Assembly (NCBI RefSeq): GCF_041287255.1
Contig: NZ_JBGGTX010000001.1
Coordinates: 496,001 to 560,000 of the forward strand
DNA: 64,000 nucleotides
Reading direction: 5' to 3'
DNA from: Tamlana flava
GTDB taxonomy: Bacteria; Bacteroidota; Bacteroidia; Flavobacteriales; Flavobacteriaceae
In this document: positions 6,899-16,000 of the stretch, in pieces
How positions within the stretch are numbered: the stretch's first letter is position 1
How the letters are laid out: every line of letters starts with the position of its first letter
The notes under the pieces: model-generated
Told to the model about the DNA's origin: nothing
The model's database searches: none
Seen by the model: only the letters and a program-made list of their open reading frames with translations
Program-made: the position numbers and the translations under genes

Positions 6899-7993
6899 TT
6901 GAATAGATACAATAGACATATCATCCTATCCGACATTGGCCAAAAAGGTCAAGACAAAATCAACAACGCCCGTGTTTTGGTAGTTGGTGCAGGTGGTTTG
7001 GGCTGTCCTGTTTTGCAATATCTCGCTGCTGCGGGTGTTGGCACCTTGGGCATCATCGATTTTGATATCGTTGAGGAATCCAACTTACAGCGCCAAGTTT
7101 TATTTGGAACAAGTTCTCTTGGAGAAAATAAGGCCATTGCTGCTAAAAAACGTTTACAGGATTTAAACTGCAAGATAAAAATCATCGCTTATGCGGAAAA
7201 ACTGACTTACCAAAACGCACTTCAACTTTTTGAAGAATACGATATTATTTTGGACGGTAGTGACAACTTTGAAACCCGCTATTTGGTAAATGATGCTAGC
7301 ATTATCGTAAACAAACCTCTGGTTTTTGGAGCTATCTACAAGTTTGAAGGTCAGGTTTCTGTGTTTAATTATGAAAATGGGCCAAGTTACCGGTGTTTGT
7401 TTCCAAATCCGCCAAAAAAGGACAGTGTTCCAAACTGTTCGCAGATTGGTGTGTTAGGTGTTTTACCCGGAATTATTGGCTGCATGCAAGCTAATGAAGC
7501 TTTGAAAATTATTTTGGGCATTGGCAAAACGCTATCTGGTAAATTGTTTTGCTACAACGCGTTAACGCTTCAAAATTCAACCTTAACCATCAAACGCTCT
7601 GGAAGTGAAATCAACAAAGTTTTGAAAAATAAAAGCGATTTCAGTAAAAGACAAATGAATGTTATTTGCGAAATTCCCGTTCAAACCATTTCAATGAAAG
7701 ACGCCCTAAACAAAGAAAACGTTCAGTTTATTGATGTTAGGGAATTTGATGAAGTTCCAAAAGTGAATGACCTAAAAACCACCTCAATTCCATTAAGCCA
7801 ATTGGAAAACAAACTAGAAAAAATAGATGCAAATAAAGACAAAGTTCTGTTTTGCCAATCAGGAATAAGAAGTCAAAAAGCAGTTTCAATGTTGCAAAAA
7901 CTTAACATAAAACATTGTTATAGCCTAAATGAAGGCGTTTCGGAAATCATTAAGTGTCTAAACGAAAATAAAACAACAACACATGTCAGATAA
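6899..7993 (+). CDS. moeB: MoeB/ThiF-type adenylyltransferase with C-terminal rhodanese domain
   Basis: 364 residues from TTG 6899; no ATG or GTG fits. An E1-like domain (1-245) has the nucleotide loop GAGGLGCP, SNLQRQVLF, SDNFETRYLVND and VPNCSQIGVLG, where the Cys matches the MoeB catalytic-loop cysteine. A rhodanese domain (about 265-360) follows with active-site loop CQSGIRS. It activates the MoaD C-terminus and probably supplies the sulfur itself, like eukaryotic MOCS3. Oddity: E. coli MoeB binds zinc with CYRC and a later CEVC. Here the first is SYRC and the second is missing, so the zinc site seems lost. Overlaps moaE by 11 bases. Confidence 0.9.
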   Translation: MNRYNRHIILSDIGQKGQDKINNARVLVVGAGGLGCPVLQYLAAAGVGTLGIIDFDIVEESNLQRQVLFGTSSLGENKAIAAKKRLQDLNCKIKIIAYAEKLTYQNALQLFEEYDIILDGSDNFETRYLVNDASIIVNKPLVFGAIYKFEGQVSVFNYENGPSYRCLFPNPPKKDSVPNCSQIGVLGVLPGIIGCMQANEALKIILGIGKTLSGKLFCYNALTLQNSTLTIKRSGSEINKVLKNKSDFSKRQMNVICEIPVQTISMKDALNKENVQFIDVREFDEVPKVNDLKTTSIPLSQLENKLEKIDANKDKVLFCQSGIRSQKAVSMLQKLNIKHCYSLNEGVSEIIKCLNENKTTTHVR

Positions 7994-8426
7994 AAAAATA
8001 AAGAATGTTTTTAAGGAAGGAGCAATTTCCTCAGAATTTATAGGCGATTCCATCACCAAGCACCAAACCAAAACAAGCATTGGTGCCCACAATATTTTTT
8101 TGGGCCAAGTGCGTGCTGATGTTATTGATAGCAAAACAGTCACAGCCATTGAATATACCGCTTATGAAGATATGGCTAATCAAAAATTCCACGAGATTAG
8201 GGAAGCCGCTTTTGAAAAATTCAAGCTCACTTGCATGCATATCTATCACAGCTTAGGCACTGTAAAAGCAGGCGACATATGCTTATTTGTTTTTGTCTCT
8301 TCACCACGACGAAAAGTGGTTTTTGAAGCTCTAGAATTTATTGTAGAAGCTATAAAAGCAGTTGTTCCCGTTTTTGGAAAGGAAATCTTCGAAGATGAGA
8401 GTCACCAATGGAAGAAAAACACTTAG
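7983..8426 (+). CDS. moaE: Molybdopterin synthase catalytic subunit MoaE
   Basis: 147 residues. It adds two sulfurs from MoaD thiocarboxylate to cyclic pyranopterin monophosphate. Conserved stretches include IGAHNIFLGQVRAD, AIEYTAYEDMA, HSLGTVKAGD, SSPRRKVVFEAL and the substrate lysines in KAVVPVFGKEIF. It overlaps the moeB 3' end by 11 bases, so the two are translationally coupled. An AT-rich palindrome around the stop codon (8415-8433) may weaken transcription into the rest of the operon. Confidence 0.94.
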   Translation: MSDKKIKNVFKEGAISSEFIGDSITKHQTKTSIGAHNIFLGQVRADVIDSKTVTAIEYTAYEDMANQKFHEIREAAFEKFKLTCMHIYHSLGTVKAGDICLFVFVSSPRRKVVFEALEFIVEAIKAVVPVFGKEIFEDESHQWKKNT

Positions 8427-8433
8427 TGTTTTT
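8415..8433 (+). terminator. AT-rich palindrome across the moaE stop
   Basis: AAAAACACT, T, AGTGTTTTT: a perfect 9-bp inverted repeat ending in a T-run. It contains the moaE stop codon. The stem is weak and the operon continues, so at best a leaky terminator or mRNA 3'-end stabiliser. Confidence 0.3.
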
Positions 8434-8435
8434 GT

Positions 8436-8475
8436 GGAGTTGTTTATTTGTTGAATGGTTTAATCGTAAAAAAGT
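8436..8475. repeat. Degenerate TTGTTGAATCGTTTAA-type intergenic tract, left of S23 gene
   Basis: A low-complexity stretch (GTTTATTTGTTGAATGGTTT and flanks) resembling tracts at 6843-6899, 8837-8883, 9796-9870 and 54230-54299. Copies near 8840-8883 run in the opposite sense, so the S23 gene is bracketed by imperfect inverted copies. Origin unknown. Confidence 0.4.
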
Positions 8476-8480
8476 AAAAT

Positions 8481-8891
8481 ATGGCATATACGTTTTCATT
8501 TGAAAAATTAAATGTTTGGGTTGATTCCAAAGAATTAGTTAAATCAATCTATTTAACTACAAAAGACTTTTCAAGCGAAGAAAAATTTGGATTAACAAAT
8601 CAACTCCGAAGAGCATCTATATCCATAACTTCCTATTTGGCTGAAGGAAGTTCTCGAAATACGGATAAAGACAAAGCCCATTTTTCAACAGTAGCATTTA
8701 GTTCATTAATGGAAGTTTTAAATCAAATTATCATTGCTCATGAATTAGGATTTCTTTCCGAAAAAGATTACCAAAAAATTAGAACGGTTATAGAAAAAAT
8801 ATCGAATAAGTTAAGTGCTTTACGAAAATCCCAATTAAACAGGCAAACAATTAAACAAATCAACGATAAAACGATTCAACCGTCATGGTAG
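8481..8891 (+). CDS. Four-helix-bundle protein (S23 / 23S rRNA intervening-sequence family)
   Basis: 136 residues, nearly all helical. FEKLNVWVDSKELVKSIY and LTNQLRRASISITSYLAEGSSR match the S23/IVP family, first known from open reading frames inside 23S rRNA intervening sequences but common as free genes in Bacteroidota. Biochemical role unknown. Here it lies inside the molybdenum cofactor operon and its last seven bases overlap the moaC-mogA start, so it is co-translated. Its last 16 or so residues (RQTIKQINDKT...) are encoded by the same repetitive tract found in nearby intergenic spaces, suggesting the gene came in by insertion and acquired a new tail. Confidence 0.85.
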   Translation: MAYTFSFEKLNVWVDSKELVKSIYLTTKDFSSEEKFGLTNQLRRASISITSYLAEGSSRNTDKDKAHFSTVAFSSLMEVLNQIIIAHELGFLSEKDYQKIRTVIEKISNKLSALRKSQLNRQTIKQINDKTIQPSW

Positions 8892-9796
8892 ATATAACAC
8901 ATAAAAGCACCACGCTACGTACAGCTATAGCTCAAGCCATTGTAAAGGTCAGTAAAACTGAAACCATTGAAGCTATAAAAAACGACACCGTTCCCAAGGG
9001 CAATGTATTTGCCATGAGTAAAGCGGCTGGTTTATTGGGTGTAAAACGCACACCAGATATTTTACCAGATTGCCATCCTTTGCCAATAGAATTTACGAGT
9101 GTTGAATACGAAATAAACGGACTTGAAATCACTGTTTTGTTCACTGTGAAAACCATTTACAAAACGGGCGTTGAAGTTGAGGCCATGCATGGTTCCAGTG
9201 TAGTCGCTTTAAATATGTACGATATGCTTAAACCAATTGATAAGGGCATTGAAATTCTTAGTATTAAACTTTTAAAGAAAAAAGGCGGAAAATCTGATTT
9301 TAAAAACCGATTTAGAACCGATTTAACTGCAGCGGTAATTGTCTGTAGTGATACCATCTCAAAAGGAGAAAAGCAAGATAGAGCAGGAAAAGCCATTATA
9401 GAAAAACTGGAAACTTCAAACGTGAAAATTGAGGATTACATCATTATTCCTGATGAATTGGAAACCATTCAGAATAAAGCAAAGACATACCAAGAAAAAG
9501 GCGTTGATTTAATCATTTATACGGGAGGTACGGGGCTTTCTGGTAGAGATGTAACGCCAGAAGCCTTAATTCCCATTTTAGACAGGCGTATTCCTGGAAT
9601 TGAAGAAGCCATTCGTAATTACGGGCAAGAAAGAACGCCTTACTCCATGTTATCCAGAAGCGTCGCAGGAACCATGAAAAACACTTTGGTTTTAGCCATA
9701 CCAGGTTCAACAAATGGTGCTAAAGAATCAATGGATGCTATTTTCCCTTCTGTATTACACATTTTTGGCGTTTTAAGAGGTGCAAGACACGATTAA
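8885..9796 (+). CDS. moaCB: Bifunctional MoaC / MoaB-MogA fusion
   Basis: 303 residues. The N-terminal part (1-150) is cyclic pyranopterin monophosphate synthase MoaC: MVDITHKSTTLRTA, LPDCHPLPIE, GVEVEAMHGSSVVALNMYDMLK. The C-terminal part (153-303) is a MogA/MoaB molybdopterin adenylyltransferase: AVIVCSDTISKG, IIYTGGTGLSGRDVTPEA, RSVAGTM. One polypeptide thus carries the second step and the adenylylation step of Moco synthesis. The fusion is known from Bacteroidota. ATG at 8885 overlaps the S23 gene; the MoaC part is slightly short at its N-terminus compared with E. coli. Confidence 0.94.
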   Translation: MVDITHKSTTLRTAIAQAIVKVSKTETIEAIKNDTVPKGNVFAMSKAAGLLGVKRTPDILPDCHPLPIEFTSVEYEINGLEITVLFTVKTIYKTGVEVEAMHGSSVVALNMYDMLKPIDKGIEILSIKLLKKKGGKSDFKNRFRTDLTAAVIVCSDTISKGEKQDRAGKAIIEKLETSNVKIEDYIIIPDELETIQNKAKTYQEKGVDLIIYTGGTGLSGRDVTPEALIPILDRRIPGIEEAIRNYGQERTPYSMLSRSVAGTMKNTLVLAIPGSTNGAKESMDAIFPSVLHIFGVLRGARHD

Positions 9797-9870
9797 ACGT
9801 TTATCTGTTGAATCGTTAAAAGGTTTATTCAGTTACACAATTAAATGGTTCCACAATTAAACAGAGCGAA
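9796..9870. repeat. Degenerate TTGTTGAATCGTTTAA-type tract before moaA
   Basis: A repetitive AT-rich spacer (AACGTTTATCTGTTGAATCG, AAGGTTTATTCAGTTACACA, ACAATTAAATGG pieces) similar to the tracts around the S23 gene. No promoter or hairpin is obvious. Confidence 0.35.
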
Positions 9871-9873
9871 GAA

Positions 9874-10881
9874 ATGAGCGAAAAAAACAACATATTACAA
9901 GACAAATTTGGCAGAGACCACACTTATTTGCGCATTTCGTTAATAGAGCGCTGCAATTTGCGATGTACATATTGCATGCCCGAAGAAGGAGTGCAACTTT
10001 CTCCCAAAAGCCATATTATGACTTATGAGGAGATTTATGACATTGCTAAAATATTTGTGAAACACGGTGTTAACAAAATAAGGTTAACTGGTGGTGAGCC
10101 CTTGGTAAGAAAGGATTTTAATGTCGTTTTAGAAAAATTGGCAACGCTTCCCGTAGAATTATCCATAACATCAAATGCGCTGATTATCGATAGATTTATT
10201 GATGTTTTAGAAGCCAACAACGTAAAAAGCATCAATGTTAGTTTGGATTCTTTAAACCGTGAAAAATTCAAACACATTACCCGAAGGGCTGAGTTTGATA
10301 AGGTTTACAACAACATTCTACTATTGGTAAAAGAAGGGTTTAATGTAAAAGTAAATGCCGTATTAATAAACGGTTTTAACGACAATGAAATCATAGATTT
10401 CATCAATTTCACTAAAGAACATCCTATTTCTGTTCGGTTTATCGAGTTTATGCCCTTTGATGGCAATAAATGGGATATGAGTAAAATGGTATCATATGCG
10501 GAAGTGATGAATTATGTAAAAAACTCATTTTCTGAAGAACACATTATTCGTCTTGAAGATGCACCTAACGACACCTCAAAAAATTATAAAATAAAAGGCC
10601 ATAAAGGTAGTTTTGCCATAATAAGCTCAGTTACCAATCCATTTTGTGATTCCTGCAACAGGCTCCGTTTAACCGCCAACGGACAATTAAAAAACTGTTT
10701 GTTTTCTTCCACCGAATCGGATTTATTAAGTTCACTTCGAGCAGGAAAACCTATTGAACCCGTCATTGAAAAAGCGGTAAAAGCTAAGCTTAAAATGCGA
10801 GGAGGTATGGACAGCATGGAAAAACTGGAAAAACCCGAGCTGCACACCAAAAACAGGAGCATGATTACCATTGGTGGCTGA
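9874..10881 (+). CDS. moaA: GTP 3',8-cyclase MoaA (radical SAM)
   Basis: 335 residues. It starts Moco synthesis by converting GTP to 3',8-cyclo-7,8-dihydro-GTP; MoaC finishes the pterin. Seen: the radical SAM cluster CNLRCTYC at 29-36 (CX3CX2C), TGGEPLVRKD, the second 4Fe-4S motif CDSCNRLRL with a third cysteine 13 residues later (KNCLF), and the essential C-terminal Gly-Gly (ITIGG). Last gene of the operon, preceded by a repetitive spacer of 77 bases. Confidence 0.96.
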   Translation: MSEKNNILQDKFGRDHTYLRISLIERCNLRCTYCMPEEGVQLSPKSHIMTYEEIYDIAKIFVKHGVNKIRLTGGEPLVRKDFNVVLEKLATLPVELSITSNALIIDRFIDVLEANNVKSINVSLDSLNREKFKHITRRAEFDKVYNNILLLVKEGFNVKVNAVLINGFNDNEIIDFINFTKEHPISVRFIEFMPFDGNKWDMSKMVSYAEVMNYVKNSFSEEHIIRLEDAPNDTSKNYKIKGHKGSFAIISSVTNPFCDSCNRLRLTANGQLKNCLFSSTESDLLSSLRAGKPIEPVIEKAVKAKLKMRGGMDSMEKLEKPELHTKNRSMITIGG

Positions 10882-10915
10882 TTGAGTAAAAGCAGCTAAT
10901 ATGGATTATTTAAAA

Positions 10916-11329
10916 TTATTTTAATTTCAATAAATCAAATTTCAACACCTCATCGGTGTAATCCACTTCTATTTCCTTTTTAATTGGCTTATTTGGTAGA
11001 GGAATTTTTATTTTAAAACGTGCAGAAGGATAGCAGTAAAAATGCCTTTTCTTGCTCAAATTTTCCTCTTGGGCCGACTCAGACAATTTACTTTTATCTG
11101 TTGTTACAACTAAATTACCATTATCCAAATAAAAATAAAAGTCGTCCTTAATGTAACCGGGCAATTTTAGCTCATAATGAAACTTCGTTTCCGTTTCAGT
11201 AATTTTTAAATTGTCCAACTTTGATTTTTCAAACAACTTTTTCTTCGCAATATCCTTCAGTTTTGAACCTCTTTGGAGTAATCTTGAAATACTTTTTAAC
11301 CCGTTAGCATATTTTTTAGTTTGAGGCAT
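10916..11329 (-). CDS. Hsp20/alpha-crystallin-like protein
   Basis: 137 residues. A basic N-terminal segment (1-40) is followed by an immunoglobulin-like beta domain: FHYELKLPGYIKDDFYFYLD, GNLVVTTDKS and FKIKIPLPNKPIKKEIEVDY correspond to the small-heat-shock core, with LPG and a late hydrophobic strand. The usual C-terminal IXI motif is not clear. It is convergent with moaA and apparently single. It may be a divergent chaperone or a CS/Hsp20-fold protein of other use. Confidence 0.6.
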   Translation of the reverse strand: MPQTKKYANGLKSISRLLQRGSKLKDIAKKKLFEKSKLDNLKITETETKFHYELKLPGYIKDDFYFYLDNGNLVVTTDKSKLSESAQEENLSKKRHFYCYPSARFKIKIPLPNKPIKKEIEVDYTDEVLKFDLLKLK

Positions 11330-11472
11330 GATTTTGGTGTATTTTAATTTAAAATGAATGCTTTCTATTTATAAATAAATAGAAGACAACAACTTATAAA
11401 AAGTGAAAATTACCTAAATATTGAAAACAAACCCTATTTAGTGGAGGTCAATTAAAATTAAAACATTGTTTC

Positions 11473-11499
11473 AAACTGGACAAGGGCTATACCCAGTTT
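11473..11499. terminator. Hairpin downstream of the rubredoxin-tailed gene
   Basis: AAACTGG at 11473-11479 pairs with CCAGTTT at 11493-11499. It lies about 120 bases after the stop of the minus-strand nitrate operon. No T-run follows directly on the minus strand; on the plus strand TTTTAAAC follows. The rest of 11330-11620 shows nothing recognisable. Confidence 0.35.
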
Positions 11500-11620
11500 T
11501 AAACATTCCTTAACACGGGGGTGCCGATTTTAATTAAATCAAATTTAAAGAAGTGGTTTTTTACCGAATATGTAAAAAATAGCGATTGCAAAGTTGCTGA
11601 AGATGATGGTTTAGATTGTT

Positions 11621-13054
11621 TTACTTCACCAAAACTTTCTTCTCAAAGCTACTTTTTGGGGCTTCACATAATGAACAAACATAAGTTTCAGGCAAATTTT
11701 CAAAAGGCGTATTGGGCGAAATGTTTTGGGTGACATCTCCATAAACTTCATTGTAAACCGTGAGGCATTCGGGGCATTGGAGTACCTCCTCTTCAAAGGT
11801 GTCCTTTACTTCCACTATCGATTCTTCATCATCTCTTTCTGTTCCCAGCTGGTCAAAATACATTTGGCTCAGTTCCATTAGTAATACAGGAAGCTCGACC
11901 TTGTCCACGTCTTGAACATGCATAATGTACTCTCGGGTATTGGGATCGAAATTCTTGGCATACAATAAATTATAAGTGTCTCTGGTTACAAAATCGCCAA
12001 TAGCTTCCGGTTGTTTGTTCTTTTCGATAACTATTGAGGTGAAGTTATAGGTATCACTGTCATAACTTGTTACACCAAAGGTTAGTCCGTATGTACTGAT
12101 GTCATTTTGATCAAAATTGGACACCAGATATTTTTTTAGATTTAAAGCCCCAGGATCATTAACAGGCAAGTGCCAATTCATTTCCAACATGGAATGCCGC
12201 ACATTGATTCCGAATTTACCCAAGAACTTTTCCCATTGCAATTTTGAGCTTAACGGAATACCCTTCACGATAAATGATTTCCACGGGGTAATGGATATTT
12301 TACCTATTTTGTTTTCCGAACACAATTCACACATGGCCTTTAGGAACTTCAAATCATATCGATTATTCCTCCAATAGAGTCCTAACCAGTACCTGTCAGG
12401 TCCAATACGGTTCATGCCTTCATAATACGGAAATGGGTAAAACGGAACTTCCAAAGGTTTATCAACCGTTCTATTATTGGTGTCTACGGCATCACTTACC
12501 AGCTCAAAAAGGGTTTCAATAGTCTCCGGTTCTTCTTGCAGGACACTTTCAATGGCAAACTCCACTTTATCCATGTCCCAACTGTAAATAAGCGCTGGAT
12601 ACATTATCGTTTTTTTCCAACCGGGCAGCCTTACATACAAATACCAATAATCGTCATGTTCTGAAGCAATAAAATTAACATTGCCTGTAAACAATGGAAC
12701 CAAACGTTGCTTAGGGTCTGTAACATTTATACGCAATTTTGGTTTGTGCTTAAACTGCTCAATAATGTATAAATACCTATCGCTTGTCAACCATGATGTA
12801 CTCGGAAGGATTTCAGCCGAAACATAAGATGAGGCTATGTTCTCAACGCCATCCCTTTTTGGCTTAACAAATTTGATTTTATCAAACTGGGCAAACTTAC
12901 TTTCATCAATATCCTCAGGAAAAATAATATCTTGTCTTGAACCGAATGAAATAGCATCCAAACCTAAACCTTCGGCTGCTTCACAAATGTATTTAAGCTC
13001 ACCTGGAGACAATACCCCTCCATTTATTCGTAATCTATAAGGTTCTTCCATCAT
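11621..13054 (-). CDS. Degenerate nitrite/sulfite-reductase-like protein with C-terminal rubredoxin
   Basis: 477 residues. The N-terminal part opens like the ferredoxin-like half domain of nitrite/sulfite reductases (YRLRINGGVLSPGELKYICE), and a second such segment has KISITPWKSFIVKGI. The four cysteines that hold siroheme/4Fe-4S in true reductases are absent; only C24 and CELC at 242-245 are seen. Residues 427-463 form a rubredoxin: CPEC, YG, ENLPETYVCSLC. Inferred role: a one-electron carrier or docking subunit feeding the fused nitrate reductase, whose gene it overlaps by four bases (ATGA). I know of no named orthologue. Confidence 0.75.
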   Translation of the reverse strand: MMEEPYRLRINGGVLSPGELKYICEAAEGLGLDAISFGSRQDIIFPEDIDESKFAQFDKIKFVKPKRDGVENIASSYVSAEILPSTSWLTSDRYLYIIEQFKHKPKLRINVTDPKQRLVPLFTGNVNFIASEHDDYWYLYVRLPGWKKTIMYPALIYSWDMDKVEFAIESVLQEEPETIETLFELVSDAVDTNNRTVDKPLEVPFYPFPYYEGMNRIGPDRYWLGLYWRNNRYDLKFLKAMCELCSENKIGKISITPWKSFIVKGIPLSSKLQWEKFLGKFGINVRHSMLEMNWHLPVNDPGALNLKKYLVSNFDQNDISTYGLTFGVTSYDSDTYNFTSIVIEKNKQPEAIGDFVTRDTYNLLYAKNFDPNTREYIMHVQDVDKVELPVLLMELSQMYFDQLGTERDDEESIVEVKDTFEEEVLQCPECLTVYNEVYGDVTQNISPNTPFENLPETYVCSLCEAPKSSFEKKVLVK

Positions 13055-16000
13055 GACAATACTTTAGCGTTTTGAAGTATTTCCCTAACTTCTGTTTTAC
13101 AACTTCCACAACCTAAACCAGCACCTGTTTTGTTACATAATTCAGTAAAATCTACACAGCCCTTTGCAATGGACTCCTCAATATTTCCTGCACCAACCTG
13201 ACTGCATGAGCAAACCAATTTACCAATAACAGGCTCAGTATTCGATGCACCACGCAACAAGGTATCTCGCTTTTCGGCCATCTCAATTTTACTTTCTATC
13301 ATGGTTTTAAACTCGGCGAATTCATTCTTGTCACCCATTAAAACAGCGCCAACCAACAAGTCGTCCTTAACGATACACTTTTTATAGTAACGCTTTTTAA
13401 TATCTGTGAAAATAATTTCCTCATAACTATCATCATTTTCAGGAACGGTAATATCACCAATACTGCACAGGTTTAAATCGTTGAATTTTAAGATATTCAT
13501 TAAAACTGAACCATTGTATGCCACACTTATATCTCCTGCAATAAAGTTAGCCAGTATATTGGCTTGTTCTTCGGCAGCCGATGTAATTCCGAACAATTGG
13601 TTATTGAATTCAGCAATCTCTCCAATGGCAAAAATATCAGGGTGCGATGATTGCAAATGCTGGTTCACTTTAACACCTCTACTACAAGCTATACCATTTT
13701 CTCTTGCTATTTCAATATTAGGAATTGTTCCAATGGCATAAACAATAGCATTAGCCGTAATAAACTTTCCACTTTTTAATGTGATGTTCAATTCCCCTGT
13801 TTCATCGTCATCGAAAACGGTGCTTACCTCATTATCAAAATAAATTTGAATACCCCGCTCTTGCACATCAAGAGCCAGTAACTTACTAGACACTTTATCC
13901 AATTGACGCTCCATTAAACGAGAGGCTCGCTGGATAATGGTAATTTTTACATTTTTATGCTTCATGGCAGCTGCCAACTCAAGTCCCAATAAACCACCAC
14001 CTACAATGACAACGTGTTGTTCTTCAGGAGGTAATCCAGTAGCCTCTAAATAGGCTTTAAAATCGTCAGCATCCTTTTTGTTTCGCATGGTAAAGCGTCC
14101 AGGCAAATCTATTTGCACATCTTTTGGAATGAATGCACGGCTGCCTGTAGCCAATATCAATTTATCAAAACCATGCTCTTTGTTGTTGCTGTCGACTACT
14201 ACTTTGTGCTTTTTATCAATATTGATAATATGGGTTTCGGGGTGCACCTGAATGTTAAGTTTGGCTAACTCTAACTTTTTAATCTTTAGAAGTTGTTCCC
14301 AACTTAACTCCTCGGTTACATATTCTGGCAATAGCACCCTATTGTAAAACAAATTGGGCTCTTTTGAAAACACATGGATTTCATCAGCTTGATTATATTC
14401 CCTATAATTTTGAATAAACCTGAACGCCGCTGCTCCTGCCCCGGCGATAATTATTTTTTCTACAACTTTCTTATACTTTGCAACTGAAACCCTTGTAAAC
14501 TTAAAATCAGGTTCCTTAGAGGTTGGGTCAACATGGGTATTGGTCAAATTGTTCGCTCTGTTCAAATCACTTTGAAGCTGCTTGCCCCAATGCATGGGCA
14601 GAAACACAACCCCTTTTTTAATGCTATCTATAACTTTTGCCCGCACCCGAACTACCCCATTTTCACCTTTAATTTCTGTGATATCCCCATCTTTGAGTTT
14701 GTACAAATAGGCATCTACGGGATTGATTTCCAAAACAGGTTTAGGATAATGTGTTTTTAAACGTGACACCTTGCCCGTCTTAGTCATGGTGTGCCATTGG
14801 TCTCGAATACGACCCGTTGTTAAAATAAGCGGAAAATCTTCGTTGGGTTGAACTGAGGTATTTACAATATGGCTTGGAATATTGAATTGTGCTTTTTGCG
14901 ATGGTGTGTAAAATTTTTTATCTTCAAAAAGTCTTGGTGTGCCTTTATGCCTGTACTCTGAAACTGGCCATTGAAAAGTTCCTTCAAGCTTTAAGCGCTC
15001 ATAATTTAAAAAGGACACGTCAATATTAGTGCCCTTGGTCATTGAGGCATACTCATCATAAATCTCTTCCGTATTACTGTAATTAAATCCCCTAAAACCC
15101 ATGCGCTGAGCGAAGTCACAGAAAATTTCAACATCTGGGCGAGCCTCTCCCGGTGCATTGATTTCCTTTGGCAGGTATGAAATACGACGTTCAGAATTGG
15201 TCATAGTGCCTTCCTTTTCCAACCATGCCGCAGCCGGTAAAACCAAATCGGCATAAGCAACAGTATCTGATTTATGCGAAATATCTTGAACCACCACGAA
15301 CTTGGCATTTTCCATAGCTTTTTCAATACGGTGGGTATTTGGCAAGCTTACTAATGGGTTGGTACAAGCAATCCAAACCGCTTTCATTTTACCACTTTCC
15401 AAAGCATCAAACATTTCGGTGGCGGTTAATCCCGGTTTTGGGTTAATCCTGTCAACACCCCAAAATTGGGCTACTTCACGCCGATGCTCTTCATTCATTA
15501 AATCTTTGTGAACCGCCAAAAGATTAGCCATTCCCCCTACTTCACGTCCCCCCATTGCATTTGGTTGACCTGTTAACGAAAATGGACCGGACCCGGGTTT
15601 TCCGATTTTTCCTGTAATGAGGGATAAATTAAGCAAAGACACATTTTTATCGGTACCCACAACGCTTTGGTTAAGCCCCATGGCCCACATGCTAATAAAA
15701 CCTTTTGAAACACCGATAATATCCGCAGCTTTTTGGATATCTTTTTCGGGAATACCGCATAAAATAGAAGCCTGCTTTAAGGTTGTTTTAAAAATTAAAT
15801 CTTTATACGCATCAAACCCTTCTGTGTAGTTTTTTATAAAATCTTCATCAATCAAGCCCCGTTTGTACAAACACCTCCCAATGGCATTGTAAAGCACAAC
15901 ATCTGTTCCTGGTAGTAACTGTAAATGTAAATCTGCAAAGTTGGCCGAATCCGTCCTTCTGGGGTCAACCACTATAATTTTAACCTCTGGGTTTTCCTCT

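Noticed and set aside
11521..11733. Plus-strand frame opposite the rubredoxin-tailed gene
   Set aside because: Its second half is antisense to the conserved rubredoxin domain, and the first half is spacer with no protein-like pattern.
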